DNA of 64,000 nucleotides from Pseudomonas leptonychotis (GCF_004920405.1 NZ_RFLV01000001.1:1364001-1428000); one strand, 5' to 3'; positions 26,234 to 37,396 are shown, numbered from the stretch's first letter. Notes: a model not told the origin generated them from the sequence alone. A program made the numbers and translations.

Positions 26234-26259
26234 AATTCAGCCAAAACCTACTGCGCTCG

Positions 26260-26343
26260 GCCAGGCTGCGTTGAAAGCAGGCTCGGACTGCTCATTTACT
26301 ATTTGTAAACTCCGCGTCCTCGCCTGCTTTCGCCTTGCCTGAC
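26260..26343. repeat. Long imperfect palindrome before the ligase gene
   Basis: Nested arms: GAAAGCAGGC (26273-26282) with GCCTGCTTTC (26322-26331) exactly, extended outward by AGGC/GCCT and inward by CATTTAC/GTAAACT. The folded RNA would be about 80 bases. It looks like a mobile or dispersed Pseudomonas intergenic element rather than a terminator, because no T-run follows. Confidence 0.6.
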
Positions 26344-26402
26344 CTTCGCTCGTGACGGTTTTGATCTGAATTTTTAAGTATCTATGAAAGCAAGAGCAAA
26401 AC

Positions 26403-27749
26403 ATGAACACAGCATTTCCCGACCTGCTTAGCGAAGTCCGCGCCTTTCGCGCGGCTCACCCAGACGTGCGTTATGTCGACCTGATCAGCCTGGATATACC
26501 CGGCCACTTCTACGGCAAGCGCTACCCCCTCGACATGCTGGAGAAAGTGGCCGCCGGCGGCCCGCTGAAAATCCCGCAGAACTGTGTGCTGCTGGGCGTT
26601 CAGGGTGGCCTGCACCCGATTGGCGACTATTGCTTCAACGACGGTGACCCAGACGCACCGCGCCGTCTGATCCCCGGCACGCTGAAGCCAATGCGTTGGG
26701 AGAATCAGCCTTTGGGGCAGATGCTGATCAGCTCGGATGGTACCGAGGCGCCGATCGAATTCGAGCCGCGCGAGGTGTTGGCCGGCGTACTCAAGCGTCT
26801 GGCCGCGCGGGGTATTCGCCCGGTGGTGGCCTTCGAGCTGGAGTTCTACTTGTTCGACCGCAAGCTGCAAGACGGCCTGCCGCAGTTCCCCCGCGACCCG
26901 CTGTGCGGCGATGAAGATGACCAGCCGAATATGCACATCGAGCGCCTGTCACGCTTCTCCGATGTGCTGCATGAGATCGTCGACGCCGCCAATGAACAGG
27001 GCGTGGACGCCAACGTGATCACCGCCGAACTCGGCCCCGGCCAGTTCGAGATCAACTTCGGCCACTGCGACGATGGCCTGCGCGCCGCCGACTGGGCCGC
27101 CCTGTTCTGCCGCAGCACCCGTGGCGTCGCACTCAAGCACGGCCAGCGCGCCAGCTTTATGAGCAAGCCCTACCTGCACGCGCCCGGCAGCGGCATGCAT
27201 GTGCATGTCAGCCTGTATGACGACAATGGCCACAACCTGCTGGCCGCCGACGAGCAGCGCCCACTGCGCCATGCTGTCGCTGGCTGCCTGGAATTACTGC
27301 CGCACTGCATGCCGATCTTTGCCGCTAACCACAATGCCTTCCGCCGCTATGGCGCCATGGTCAACGCCGCCAGCCGCGCCAGTTGGGGCTATGAAGATCG
27401 CGATGCGTGCATCCGTATTCCCGAATCAGACGGCAAGAACCTGCGCATCGAGCACCGCTTGGCCGGCGCCGACGCCAATCCTTATCTGGTTTTGGCGGCC
27501 ATTCTCACCGGCATGGAGCATGGTCTGGATGCCGGTAAAGAGCCGATCACCCCGCTCAACGAAGATCGCAGCAGTGGCATCGACTTCCCCCAAGACATGC
27601 TCAGCGCCGTCAGCGCCATGCGCGACCACCCTGTGGTCAACCAGGGCTTGGGCAGCGAGTTCGTGATGGTCTATTGCGAGAACAAGCGCCAGGACCATCT
27701 GGCCTTTATGCAGGAAGTCAGTGCGCGGGAATATCGCTGGTTTCTCTAG
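26403..27749 (+). CDS. Gamma-glutamylputrescine synthetase (glutamine synthetase fold)
   Basis: 448 residues. It joins glutamate to putrescine or another polyamine with ATP, the entry step of the gamma-glutamyl route. Glutamine-synthetase motifs: AFELEFYLFD (metal Glu), ELGPGQFEINF, GSGMHVHVSL (ATP/metal), AANHNAFRRY, and LRIEHRLAGADANPYL near the C-terminus. The shorter length and sequence set it apart from ordinary GlnA, and its neighbours support polyamine use (PauA/PuuA class; exact polyamine preference unknown). The leader before ATG is A-rich. Confidence 0.88.
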   Translation: MNTAFPDLLSEVRAFRAAHPDVRYVDLISLDIPGHFYGKRYPLDMLEKVAAGGPLKIPQNCVLLGVQGGLHPIGDYCFNDGDPDAPRRLIPGTLKPMRWENQPLGQMLISSDGTEAPIEFEPREVLAGVLKRLAARGIRPVVAFELEFYLFDRKLQDGLPQFPRDPLCGDEDDQPNMHIERLSRFSDVLHEIVDAANEQGVDANVITAELGPGQFEINFGHCDDGLRAADWAALFCRSTRGVALKHGQRASFMSKPYLHAPGSGMHVHVSLYDDNGHNLLAADEQRPLRHAVAGCLELLPHCMPIFAANHNAFRRYGAMVNAASRASWGYEDRDACIRIPESDGKNLRIEHRLAGADANPYLVLAAILTGMEHGLDAGKEPITPLNEDRSSGIDFPQDMLSAVSAMRDHPVVNQGLGSEFVMVYCENKRQDHLAFMQEVSAREYRWFL

Positions 27750-27768
27750 CGGACAGCACAGCCATGTC

Positions 27769-27836
27769 GTAGCCCGGATAAGCCCTGGCGCAATCCGGGA
27801 ACTGCCCCGGATTACGCTGGAGCTTATCCGGGCTAC
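27769..27836. repeat. Dispersed inverted repeat (GTAGCCCGGAT type)
   Basis: Outer arms of 15 bases match perfectly (27769-27783 and 27822-27836), inner parts imperfectly. It shares its arm sequence with the elements at 25608 and 34470 and stands just after the ligase stop. Confidence 0.8.
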
Positions 27837-27893
27837 AGGCTGTCAGACCGCGATTGTGCCGCGTGCCCATTGCCTCAGCAGCGGACGCGCGAC

Positions 27894-29237
27894 TCAACGC
27901 AACAGATACACCGCCAGCCCCGCCAAGGCCGATACCAGCAGCACTTCCATCACCCCACGCTTAAAGCGCAACAAGGCTAGCGCCGCAGCCGCTGCGATTA
28001 ACGCCGAAGGCCAATCAAAGCTGCCTGCAAAGCCCTGCGGCCAGAGCACGTGGTAGGCAAAGAACAGCGCCAGATTAAGGATCACCCCCACCACTGCCGC
28101 GGTAATCGCCGTCAGCGGCGCGGTGAATTTCAGCTCGCCGTGAGTCGACTCCACCAGCGGCCCGCCGGCAAGGATGAATAGAAAGGACGGCAGAAAGGTA
28201 AACCAGGTAACCAGCGCCGCCGCGACCGCGCCGCTGACAAAGCCCGAGTCGCCGCCGAACACTGGCTGCAGGTACGCGCCGACAAAGGCGACAAACGCGA
28301 CCACCATAATCAGCGGCCCCGGCGTGGTTTCGCCCAAGGCCAGGCCATCGATCATCTGCGTCGGCGTCAGCCAGCCGTAATGGCCGATGGCGCCCTGATA
28401 CACGTAGGGCAACACCGCATAGGCGCCGCCGAAGGTCAGTAAGGCTGCCTTGGTAAAGAACCAGGCCATCTGCGTCAACGTGCCATCCCAGCCGTAAAGC
28501 GCCGTCAGCAGGCCCATCGGCAGCAACCAGAGCAGCGCGCCGACCAGCAGTAACAACGCTAAGCGCGACGCACGAAAACGCGTGTGCGCCAGCGGTGGGC
28601 TGTCGTCATCAATCAACGCCGCCCCATACGACTTATCCGACGCCGCATGCCCGCCGCCCAGGCTGAACTGCTGCGGCAGCAAGCGACCACCGAGGTAGCC
28701 GAGCAGCGCTGCGCCGATCACGATCAACGGGAACGGCACATTAAAGGCAAAAATGGCGACAAAAGACGCGCCGGCAATGCCCCACAGCCAGTTGTTCTTC
28801 AGTGCCCGCGAGCCAATGCGCCAGGCCGCCTGCATGACGATGGCGGTAACCGCCGGTTTGATTCCGTAGAAAATCCCCGCCACCAGCGGCACATCGCCAT
28901 AGGCGATATACAGCCAGGACAAACCAATCAGGATAAATAGCGACGGCAGCACGAACAGCACCCCGGCCAGCACTCCGCCCCAGGTGCGGTGCAGCAGCCA
29001 GCCAATATAGGTGGCCAGCTGCTGCGCTTCCGGCCCTGGCAGCAGCATGCAATAGTTCAGCGCATGCAGAAAACGCCGCTCGGATAGCCAGCGGCGCTTC
29101 TCCACCAATTCCTGATGCATGATCGCAATCTGCCCGGCCGGACCGCCAAAGCTGATCAGGCCGAGCTTGAGCCAGAACCAGAACGCTTCGCGCAGGCTCA
29201 CCGCTGGCGGCGCAGTGGATGTAGCTGATTCGGACAT
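27894..29237 (-). CDS. chrA: Chromate efflux transporter, CHR family
   Basis: 447 residues from ATG 29237 ([11 protein letters not shown]); ATG 29255 six codons upstream is possible. Two homologous halves of about six hydrophobic segments each. The N-half has [15 protein letters not shown] and [16 protein letters not shown]; the C-half has [14 protein letters not shown] and [18 protein letters not shown], the paired CHR signatures. It exports chromate from the cytosol, or may carry other oxyanions. It stands alone, with no chrB-type regulator beside it. It is not clearly tied to the neighbouring polyamine genes. Confidence 0.92.
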   Translation of the reverse strand: MSESATSTAPPAVSLREAFWFWLKLGLISFGGPAGQIAIMHQELVEKRRWLSERRFLHALNYCMLLPGPEAQQLATYIGWLLHRTWGGVLAGVLFVLPSLFILIGLSWLYIAYGDVPLVAGIFYGIKPAVTAIVMQAAWRIGSRALKNNWLWGIAGASFVAIFAFNVPFPLIVIGAALLGYLGGRLLPQQFSLGGGHAASDKSYGAALIDDDSPPLAHTRFRASRLALLLLVGALLWLLPMGLLTALYGWDGTLTQMAWFFTKAALLTFGGAYAVLPYVYQGAIGHYGWLTPTQMIDGLALGETTPGPLIMVVAFVAFVGAYLQPVFGGDSGFVSGAVAAALVTWFTFLPSFLFILAGGPLVESTHGELKFTAPLTAITAAVVGVILNLALFFAYHVLWPQGFAGSFDWPSALIAAAAALALLRFKRGVMEVLLVSALAGLAVYLLR

Positions 29238-29378
29238 GGGGCAACTCGCAGCCATAAAAGCGGTCGCACTATAGCGCGCCTTGATGACAATTTAAGCCTG
29301 CTGCGCTCAAGCTCAGACGCGGATTTCCGTATACTTGGCAGCGCTACGCCCTCCTTCAACCTGCCCGTGAAGCCCTCT

Positions 29379-30284
29379 GTGAAAATCCGCCACTCGATAG
29401 TAAGCCTGCTGCTGATCTGCAGTTGCGTTGTAGTTGCATCGAACACCCAAGCCGCCGCCCCCAAGCAACAGGAGCTGGCGGCCGGAAGCGCCCTGCTGGT
29501 CGACCTGCAGACCAATCAAGTGCTTTTCGAGCGCAACGCCGACAGCGTGGTGCCCATTGCCTCGGTAACCAAGTTGATGACCGCCATGGTCACCCTGGAT
29601 GCCAAGCTGCCGCTGGATCAGATACTGCCGATCATGATTCGCGACACCCAAGAAATGCGCGGGGTGTTCTCCCGCGTACGGGTAGGCAGTGAACTGAGCC
29701 GCCGCGACATGCTGCTGCTGGCCCTGATGGCCTCGGAAAACCGCGCCGCAGCCAGCCTGGCGCACCACTACCCGGGTGGCCACGCGGCCTTTGTCGCGGC
29801 GATGAATGCCAAGGCCCGCGCCCTGGGCATGAAGAGCTCGCGCTTTGTCGAGCCCACCGGGTTGTCAGAGCACAACGTCTCCAGCGCCCGCGACCTGGTG
29901 CTGATGCTCAAGGCCGCCCGGCAGTACCCGCTGATCAGCCAATTCAGCACCACCTCGGAAAAGACCCAGGCATTCCGCAAACCCAACTACACCTTGGGCT
30001 TTCGCAACACCAATAACCTGGTGCGCAAACCCGGCTGGAGCGTGCAACTGAGCAAAACCGGTTACACCGGCGAAGCCGGCCGCTGCCTGGTGATGAATAC
30101 CGTGATGAATAACCGCCCAGTGGCGTTCGTGGTGCTGGATGCTTTCGGCAAATACACCCACATGGCCGACGCCAACCGCCTCAAGCGCTGGCTGGAAACG
30201 GGCAAAGTCACCGCCGTGCCGCCCGCCGCCATCAGCTACCGCCAGCAGAAACTGGCGCAACGCCAGGCCCAGGCCGCGCAGTAA
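29379..30284 (+). CDS. pbpG: D-alanyl-D-alanine endopeptidase, penicillin-binding protein 7
   Basis: 301 residues from GTG 29379 ([20 protein letters not shown]), with GAAG seven bases before it; GTG 29367 is an alternative four codons longer. A signal peptide covers about the first 25 residues, so it acts in the periplasm on peptidoglycan cross-links. The peptidase S11 triad is intact: SVTK (catalytic Ser), SEN and KTG ([10 protein letters not shown]). Length and motifs fit PbpG. Monocistronic, with its own terminator. Confidence 0.9.
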   Translation: MKIRHSIVSLLLICSCVVVASNTQAAAPKQQELAAGSALLVDLQTNQVLFERNADSVVPIASVTKLMTAMVTLDAKLPLDQILPIMIRDTQEMRGVFSRVRVGSELSRRDMLLLALMASENRAAASLAHHYPGGHAAFVAAMNAKARALGMKSSRFVEPTGLSEHNVSSARDLVLMLKAARQYPLISQFSTTSEKTQAFRKPNYTLGFRNTNNLVRKPGWSVQLSKTGYTGEAGRCLVMNTVMNNRPVAFVVLDAFGKYTHMADANRLKRWLETGKVTAVPPAAISYRQQKLAQRQAQAAQ

Positions 30285-30285
30285 A

Positions 30286-30318
30286 CAAAAAGGCCCGCAA
30301 CAGGTGCGGGCCTTTTTG
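30286..30318. terminator. Bidirectional terminator between pbpG and the GGDEF-EAL gene
   Basis: Arms CAAAAAGGCCCGCA (30286-30299) and TGCGGGCCTTTTTG (30305-30318), 5-base loop, with a T-run on either strand. It serves both convergent genes. Confidence 0.92.
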
Positions 30319-30333
30319 CTATCAGCGCGCCGC

Positions 30334-32007
30334 TCAGCTGTTATTCAGCCCGAGCAACGGCTGGCGCATGCCAAATACCAGAAAGCGCGCCAGCTCTGGG
30401 AGCGGCAAGGCTTTGCTGATCAAGTAGCCTTGCACTTGGTCGCAACCGTACTGGCGCAGCAGCGCCAGTTGTTCAGCATTCTCCACGCCCTCACCGACCA
30501 CCTGCAGATTGAGGTTGTGCGCCAGGTTGATCATCGCCCGCACCAGCTGCCGATTCTCCGGGCGCTCACTCATGCCGCCGACAAAACTTTTATCGATTTT
30601 CAGCAAGGTGATTGGCAGGTTATTCAGGTGCACGAAAGACGAGAAGCCGGTGCCAAAATCGTCGAGGGAAAAACGCACCCCGAGACGAGCCAAGGCCAAC
30701 ATGGTTTGTTGCACCTGATCGCTGCGGCGCATCACTGCGGTTTCTGTTAACTCGAACTCCAACCACTGCGCGTCCACACCGCGCTCTTCGATCAGGCGGC
30801 TCAGGGTTGGCAGCAACTGGCTGTCCTGAAACTGGCGGAATGACAGGTTAACCGCCATATGCAGCGCCGGCACGCCGCGCCCACGCAGCCATTGCATGTC
30901 ACGCAAGGCACGCGAGATCACCCAGTAGCCGAGTGGCACGATCAGGCCACTCTCCTCGGCCAACGGCACGAATTCGTTTGGACCCAGCAGGCCATGCTCG
31001 CGGTGCTGCCAACGCACCAGCGCTTCCAAGCCGACGATACGCCCGGTCTGTAAACACAGGCGCGGCTGATAATGCAGCTCCAATTCATCACGGCGCAGGG
31101 CACGACGCAGCTCACTCTCCAGGTCAGCCTGGTTGCGGGCGCTGCGGTTGATCCGCTCGTCATAGATATGAAAGGTGCAGCCCTGTTGGCTCTTGGCCTG
31201 CTGCATGGCGATATGTGCGTGCCACATCAATGGGTCGGCGCGGCTCTCGGCACGGGAATGGACCAGGCCCAGGCTGCAGCCGATCAGCAGGCTTTCGCCG
31301 TCAATCCAGTAAGGCTCACCGAGAGCCTCGGTAATCTGCACCGCCAGGCGTTCGGCGCGCTGCGGATCACGGCGGCTGTCGAGCAACAAGGCGAACTCAT
31401 CGCTACCCAGGCGCGCCACTTGATCGCCGGCCTGCAACTGCGCCTTGATCCGCGCGACCACTTGCAACATCAGGTGATCGCCACCCTGATAACCGAGGGC
31501 ATCGTTGGCGTGGCGGAAATTATCCAGATCAAGATGCCCAAGCGTCAGGCCACGGCCTTCGTTTTCGGCCAGGCGCGCAGCGAGCAGGGTCTGAAAACCC
31601 TGACGGTTGGCAATCCCAGTCAACGCATCCTGCTCGGCCAGGCGGTGCAAGGTGTCATTAAGGTGGCCGCGCTCACGCGCATAACGCAGGCAGCGGCGCA
31701 GCACCTCGCCGCTGAGCTGGTCGCGCACCAGCCAGTCGCACACGCCCTCAGGGACCGCTTCGGGCTCAGCATCCAACAGCAACACAGTAGGAAGCGCACA
31801 GCGCCCGGAAGAAGGCAGGTACTTGGCGGTGGTCAGCAGGATGGCGTTACTGGGCTTATCGAACAGCGCGCTAGCTGCCTCCCATGACGGTGCGGTAATC
31901 AGTGCATAGCCACTGCCGAGCGCACTCAGGCGTTCACGCAGCAACTGTGCCCAGCCCGGCGTTTCCGCCAGCAGGAGCAAGCGTAATGGTTCGACGAACG
32001 CGGACAA
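30334..32007 (-). CDS. Receiver-like / degenerate GGDEF / EAL protein
   Basis: About 557 residues. A TTG at 32007 follows GGGGGAAG at good distance and no ATG is nearby; another TTG is at 32028. Order: a receiver-like domain without the usual phosphoacceptor surroundings (about 5-120), a GGDEF domain with GSDEF instead of GGDEF and no RxxD inhibitory site (about 135-295), then EAL (about 305-550) with EALVRW, ELTE, DDFGTGFSSF, KIDKSF and EGVEN all present. Probably a c-di-GMP phosphodiesterase whose GGDEF part binds GTP as a regulator. PAO1 has an EAL-type gene beside rep, as here. Confidence 0.85.
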   Translation of the reverse strand: MSAFVEPLRLLLLAETPGWAQLLRERLSALGSGYALITAPSWEAASALFDKPSNAILLTTAKYLPSSGRCALPTVLLLDAEPEAVPEGVCDWLVRDQLSGEVLRRCLRYARERGHLNDTLHRLAEQDALTGIANRQGFQTLLAARLAENEGRGLTLGHLDLDNFRHANDALGYQGGDHLMLQVVARIKAQLQAGDQVARLGSDEFALLLDSRRDPQRAERLAVQITEALGEPYWIDGESLLIGCSLGLVHSRAESRADPLMWHAHIAMQQAKSQQGCTFHIYDERINRSARNQADLESELRRALRRDELELHYQPRLCLQTGRIVGLEALVRWQHREHGLLGPNEFVPLAEESGLIVPLGYWVISRALRDMQWLRGRGVPALHMAVNLSFRQFQDSQLLPTLSRLIEERGVDAQWLEFELTETAVMRRSDQVQQTMLALARLGVRFSLDDFGTGFSSFVHLNNLPITLLKIDKSFVGGMSERPENRQLVRAMINLAHNLNLQVVGEGVENAEQLALLRQYGCDQVQGYLISKALPLPELARFLVFGMRQPLLGLNNS

Positions 32008-32272
32008 ACAACTTCCCCCACAGCACAAATAAAGAGCATTGAAACCGCTCGGATGCGTCGTAATCGACGTCTAATCACGCACATCCTTGTGTCAGTGGCG
32101 CGCGCCCTGCGGCATGGCAGGCCCCGAAAGTGGCACCAGAGTACTGGATTAGGAAAATTAACCAAGCCTGGCGGTTTGCCATTATGTGCACTGCAACACA
32201 CTTCCAGATGGTCGCGGCAGAAAGCCTCAGGCCTGTTAAAATGCGCGCCCATTCCGCCTGACGATTGATTCA

Positions 32273-34282
32273 ATGTCCCGACTGAACCCCCGGCAGCAGG
32301 AAGCCGTGAACTATGTCGGCGGCCCTCTTTTGGTGCTCGCCGGCGCAGGCTCCGGCAAGACCAGCGTGATCACGCGCAAGATCGCCCATCTGGTGCAGAA
32401 CTGCGGCATCCAGGCGCGTCATATCGTGGCCATGACCTTTACCAACAAGGCGGCGCGCGAGATGAAGGAGCGCATCGGCAGCCTGATCAAAGGCCCCGAG
32501 GCGCGCGGCCTGACCGTATCGACCTTCCACAACCTGGGCATGAACATTATCCGTAAGGAATACGCGGCACTGGGCTACAAGCCGGGCTTCTCGATTTTTG
32601 ACGAAGGCGACATCAAGGCGCTGCTGTCGGACATCATGCAAAAAGAGTATTCCGGTGATGACGGCGCCGACGAGATCAAGAACTACATCGGCAGCTGGAA
32701 GAACGAGCTGATCATGCCCGAGCAGGCGTTGGCTGCGTCGCGCAACCCCAAGGAACAGACCGCCGCCATCGTCTACCTGCACTACCAGCGCACGCTCAAA
32801 GCCTATAACGCGGTGGATTTCGATGACCTGATCCTGATGCCGGTGAAGCTGTTCCAGGAACACCCCGACATCCTGGAAAAGTGGCAGAACCGCATCCGCT
32901 ACCTGCTGGTCGACGAATATCAGGACACCAACGCCAGCCAATATTTGCTGGTGAAGCTGCTGGTGGGCATGCGTAACCAGTTCACCGTGGTCGGCGACGA
33001 TGACCAGTCAATCTACGCCTGGCGCGGCGCGCGCCCGGAAAACCTGATGCTGCTCAAGGATGATTACCCGTCGTTAAAAGTGGTGATGCTGGAGCAGAAT
33101 TACCGCTCCACCAGCCGCATCCTCAAATGCGCCAACACCTTGATCGCCAACAACCCCCACGCTTTCGAAAAGCAGCTGTGGAGCGAGATGGGCATGGGCG
33201 ATGAGATCCGCGTGATCCGCTGCAAAAACGAAGATGCCGAGTGCGAACGGGTAGCCCTGGAGATTCTCACCGAGCACCTGCGCACCGAACGCCCCTACAG
33301 CGACTACGCGATCCTTTATCGCGGTAACTACCAAGCCAAGCTGATGGAGCTGAAACTGCAGCATCACCAGATTCCCTATCGCCTGAGCGGCGGCACCAGC
33401 TTCTTCGCCCGCCAGGAGGTGAAGGACCTGATGAGCTACTTCCGCCTGCTGGTTAACCCCGATGACGACAACGCCTTCCTGCGGGTGATCAACGTACCGC
33501 GCCGCGAAATTGGCTCCACCACCCTGGAAAAACTCGGCAACTACGCCACCAGCCGCAAGATCAGCATGTACGCCGCCGCCGGCGAGATGGGCCTGGGTGA
33601 AAGCCTGGACGCGCGCTTTACCGAGCGCCTGGCGCGCTTCACCAAGTGGATGGACCGGGTGCGCCAGGAGTGCGCGCAGAACGATCCCATTGCGGCGATC
33701 CGTAGCATGGTGATGGACATCGATTACGAGAATTGGCTGCGCCAGAACGCCTCCAACGACAAGGTCGCCGACGCGCGCATGGGTAACGTCTGGTTCTTGG
33801 TCGAAGCGCTGAAGAACACCCTGGAGCGCGACGAAGACGGCGACATGACCATCGAAGACGCCATCGGCAAACTGGTGTTGCGCGACATGCTTGAGCGCCA
33901 ACAAGAGGAAGAAGAAGGTGCCGACGGCGTGCAGATGATGACCCTGCACGCCTCCAAAGGCCTGGAGTATCCCTCTGTTTACATCCTCGGCGTGGAGGAG
34001 GAAATTCTTCCGCACCGCTCCAGCATTGAAGCCGACACCGTTGAGGAAGAGCGGCGCCTGGCCTACGTCGGGATCACCCGCGCCAAGCGCAACCTGACCA
34101 TGACCTTCGCCGCCAAACGCAAGCAATACGGCGAAATCATCGACTGCGCGCCGAGCCGTTTCCTCGATGAACTGCCACCCGAGGATCTCGCCTGGGAAGG
34201 TCTGGAAGACGCCGCGCCCGAGGTCAAAGCCGCCACCGGCAACTCGGCGCTAGCAAATATGCGCGCCATGCTTAAAAAATAG
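32273..34282 (+). CDS. rep: ATP-dependent DNA helicase Rep
   Basis: 669 residues, UvrD/Rep superfamily I 3'-5' helicase that helps replication forks past protein blocks. Seen: Walker A LAGAGSGKTSV, motif II LVDEYQDTN, motif III GDDDQSIYAWRGA, motif IV EQNYRST, late motifs TLHASKGLEYP and YVGITRAK. Full length for Rep, with a short C-terminal tail. The 265 bases upstream carry its promoter. A weak AT-rich hairpin spans the stop codon (34273-34295). Confidence 0.96.
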   Translation: MSRLNPRQQEAVNYVGGPLLVLAGAGSGKTSVITRKIAHLVQNCGIQARHIVAMTFTNKAAREMKERIGSLIKGPEARGLTVSTFHNLGMNIIRKEYAALGYKPGFSIFDEGDIKALLSDIMQKEYSGDDGADEIKNYIGSWKNELIMPEQALAASRNPKEQTAAIVYLHYQRTLKAYNAVDFDDLILMPVKLFQEHPDILEKWQNRIRYLLVDEYQDTNASQYLLVKLLVGMRNQFTVVGDDDQSIYAWRGARPENLMLLKDDYPSLKVVMLEQNYRSTSRILKCANTLIANNPHAFEKQLWSEMGMGDEIRVIRCKNEDAECERVALEILTEHLRTERPYSDYAILYRGNYQAKLMELKLQHHQIPYRLSGGTSFFARQEVKDLMSYFRLLVNPDDDNAFLRVINVPRREIGSTTLEKLGNYATSRKISMYAAAGEMGLGESLDARFTERLARFTKWMDRVRQECAQNDPIAAIRSMVMDIDYENWLRQNASNDKVADARMGNVWFLVEALKNTLERDEDGDMTIEDAIGKLVLRDMLERQQEEEEGADGVQMMTLHASKGLEYPSVYILGVEEEILPHRSSIEADTVEEERRLAYVGITRAKRNLTMTFAAKRKQYGEIIDCAPSRFLDELPPEDLAWEGLEDAAPEVKAATGNSALANMRAMLKK

Positions 34283-34349
34283 CTGGGAGCTATTTTTAAC
34301 GTCGCTTGCGACGGCCCGTAGGGTGGCCGCCAAGGATGGCAGGCCATAA

Positions 34350-35114
<765 letters not shown>

Positions 35115-35127
35115 CCCACTGCGCGCC

Positions 35128-37272
35128 TCACGAAGCGGGCTGCCCCGACGCGGTGGCCTGCAGGCCCGCTAGAATCAAGCGCTGATACAGGGCTTCACGC
35201 ACCCCCTCGGGCGCCTCCAACCCCATGCGGGTCAGGTGCAGAGGAAAGGCCTCGGGCGCTGGCGCATCGAGCGTGGCTTTGCCCAACTCCAGTACCTCGC
35301 TGAGCTTGAAATGCCGTTTGAGCCAGGTTAACGCCCGTACCAAGTCACGCTCTTCAGCGCTGAAATCACTGCCCAGCGGGTATTCGCTAAATAGCGCGGC
35401 GTGCTTGCGCTGTAACGCATCCAGATGTTCAGGCCGGTTATCGCAGAAACGCGGTGGTAACTGAAAATCTTCGGGTAACTTGCCGGCCTGCTGCGCCTGC
35501 TCGATCAGCTGCGCCTGAAAGCGCGAGTCGCTGATGCACAACAAGGCCTCAATCACCTGAGCATCGGTTTTACCGCGTAAATCGGCGATGCCGTACTCAG
35601 TGACCACGATGTCACGAAGGTGCCGTGGGATGGTGGCGTGGCCGTAATCCCAAACGATGTTCGAGCTGACCGTGCCGGCGCTTTCACGCCAACTGCGCAG
35701 CAGCAGAATCGAGCGTGCATCATCAAGCGCATGAGCCTGGGCGACAAAGTTGTACTGCCCGCCTACGCCGCTGAGCACGCGGCCGTCTTCCAGCTGATCG
35801 GACACCGCCGCGCCCAACAGCGTGACGGTGAATACTGTGTTGATAAACCGTGCCTCGCGGCGCTGCAAACGCTTGAGCTCTTCCTGTTGATACAACTCAT
35901 TGATAAAGCGGATGCCGGCCATGGCATAGCGGCTTCGTTGCTCTGGCGGCAGCGCCCGAAGCCGTTGGTAAAACTGCTGCGGGCCGAGGAAAAAACCACC
36001 GTGCAACACCGCACCCTCTCGCGCCGCGCCCAGATAGGTGGCCAAGCCAGCCTGCGTGCGAGGGTCGTCAAGATCGCATGACAGCTGTCGACCATCAGGC
36101 AAACGTATCTGTGCGCCGTCCAGGGCAATAGCACCGTTAAGCAAACCGCTGCTCTGTAGCCATGTCAGCAGCGGCTCATCCAGCTGCTTTGCGATGCCAG
36201 CTGCGCGCAAGGCTTGCACGCTGTGAGGGCGACCTTGCTCATCCAGCGCGCCGGCCGCCGCCAACTGCTGCACCCGCAAATCGGGGTAAACCGCCCGCCG
36301 CACTACACCGGCCTCGGCCAGCGCCAACAGGCCGTTGACGAACATCTCGCTGCAGCCATACAGGCCCCGGGCAAATGCCTCAAGACCACCAACTTTGCTG
36401 ATCATCTGCGCCCAGTGTCCCTTCTGCAGTGCTTCCAGCACCGCCCGGTAGCCGGCGTTGTCAGCCTGACGTGCCAATAGCGCAGCGGTCAGGGCATCGC
36501 CGATGGCGCCGATACCAATCTGCAACGTACCGCCATCTCGGACCAGGGTGCTGGCGTGCAAACCAATGCAATGATCCTGCACGCTCACTGACAGGTTCGG
36601 GGTGGAGAACAGCGTAGTGCACTCGCTGTCGGCAATCTGCAGGTCGAACGTAGCGCACGGCACTTGGGCGGTGCCGGCCATGTAAGGCAACGCCTCATGC
36701 ACTTGCGCCACGCAGAGAATCGTTTCACCGGCGGCGCGGCGCTGCTCCAGCAGGGGCAACAGGTCGAGGGTGATATCCGGGTTGCAGCTCAGGCTCCAGT
36801 AGCCAGGGTGTGCGGGGTCGGTCGCGACCAGTTGCGCGATCAGGTTCAAGCCTTTGTCATTCAGATCGCGCGCCACATGGCTGTAGTTGCTACTGATGTA
36901 ATCCTGCTGGGCCGGTGCGCTGTTGAGCAGGCTACCCGGCTGCAGAAAGAACTGCTCGACACGCACATTGGCCGGCAGACTGTTGCCGTGCAGGTCGGCG
37001 AGAAAGTCCAGCTCGGGGTAATCGCCGTAGACTCGCTCAACAAACGGCTCAAGAAACCGCTGCTGCAACCCTTCAGGCGCACGGGGACGCCCCAGGCAGA
37101 GAGCGGTATAAATTGTCAGCTGGCGCTCGGGCAAGCGTTTAAGGCGTGCATACAGTGCATTGACCCAGCGGTTCGGCTTGCCCAAACCCAGCGGTAAGCC
37201 AAGGTGTATTGGCCCCTCAAGGGTCTGGAGGACATGGTCAATACTGTGCTCGATCGAACAGACCTTGGGCAT
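35128..37272 (-). CDS. Acetyl-CoA hydrolase/CoA-transferase family protein
   Basis: 714 residues, ATG 37272 behind AGGAG. The C-terminal half has the family marks GGFFLGPQQFYQRL, INTVFTVTLLGAAVSDQ, SGVGGQYNFV and DLRGKTDAQVIEALL; the N-terminal half resembles the transferase domain with GLPLGLGKPN. The family moves CoA between acyl groups or hydrolyses acetyl-CoA; the catalytic Glu and substrate cannot be fixed by eye. The protein is longer than the usual ~500 residues of succinyl-CoA:acetate CoA-transferases, because of extra N-terminal and middle parts. It converges with xpt (13-base gap). Confidence 0.82.
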   Translation of the reverse strand: MPKVCSIEHSIDHVLQTLEGPIHLGLPLGLGKPNRWVNALYARLKRLPERQLTIYTALCLGRPRAPEGLQQRFLEPFVERVYGDYPELDFLADLHGNSLPANVRVEQFFLQPGSLLNSAPAQQDYISSNYSHVARDLNDKGLNLIAQLVATDPAHPGYWSLSCNPDITLDLLPLLEQRRAAGETILCVAQVHEALPYMAGTAQVPCATFDLQIADSECTTLFSTPNLSVSVQDHCIGLHASTLVRDGGTLQIGIGAIGDALTAALLARQADNAGYRAVLEALQKGHWAQMISKVGGLEAFARGLYGCSEMFVNGLLALAEAGVVRRAVYPDLRVQQLAAAGALDEQGRPHSVQALRAAGIAKQLDEPLLTWLQSSGLLNGAIALDGAQIRLPDGRQLSCDLDDPRTQAGLATYLGAAREGAVLHGGFFLGPQQFYQRLRALPPEQRSRYAMAGIRFINELYQQEELKRLQRREARFINTVFTVTLLGAAVSDQLEDGRVLSGVGGQYNFVAQAHALDDARSILLLRSWRESAGTVSSNIVWDYGHATIPRHLRDIVVTEYGIADLRGKTDAQVIEALLCISDSRFQAQLIEQAQQAGKLPEDFQLPPRFCDNRPEHLDALQRKHAALFSEYPLGSDFSAEERDLVRALTWLKRHFKLSEVLELGKATLDAPAPEAFPLHLTRMGLEAPEGVREALYQRLILAGLQATASGQPAS

Positions 37273-37354
37273 TTGGCTCTCCTGGCGGCCTTATGGCGAA
37301 TGCAGTTTGGACCATCACGTCCTCCACGTTGCTGCACTGCCGGGCAGAAAATGC

Positions 37355-37380
37355 AAAAAGCCGCCCGAGGGCGGCTTTTT
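37355..37380. terminator. Terminator after cytochrome c5 gene
   Basis: GCCGCC (37360-37365) and GGCGGC (37370-37375), 4-base loop, flanked by AAAAA and TTTTT. On the minus strand it ends the cycB transcript; it lies upstream of the CoA-transferase gene on the same strand. Confidence 0.88.
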
Positions 37381-37396
37381 CATCAGCAGGGTCGGC

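Noticed and set aside
33074..34126. 350-codon frame on the - strand
   Set aside because: Antisense to rep helicase motifs; shadow frame.
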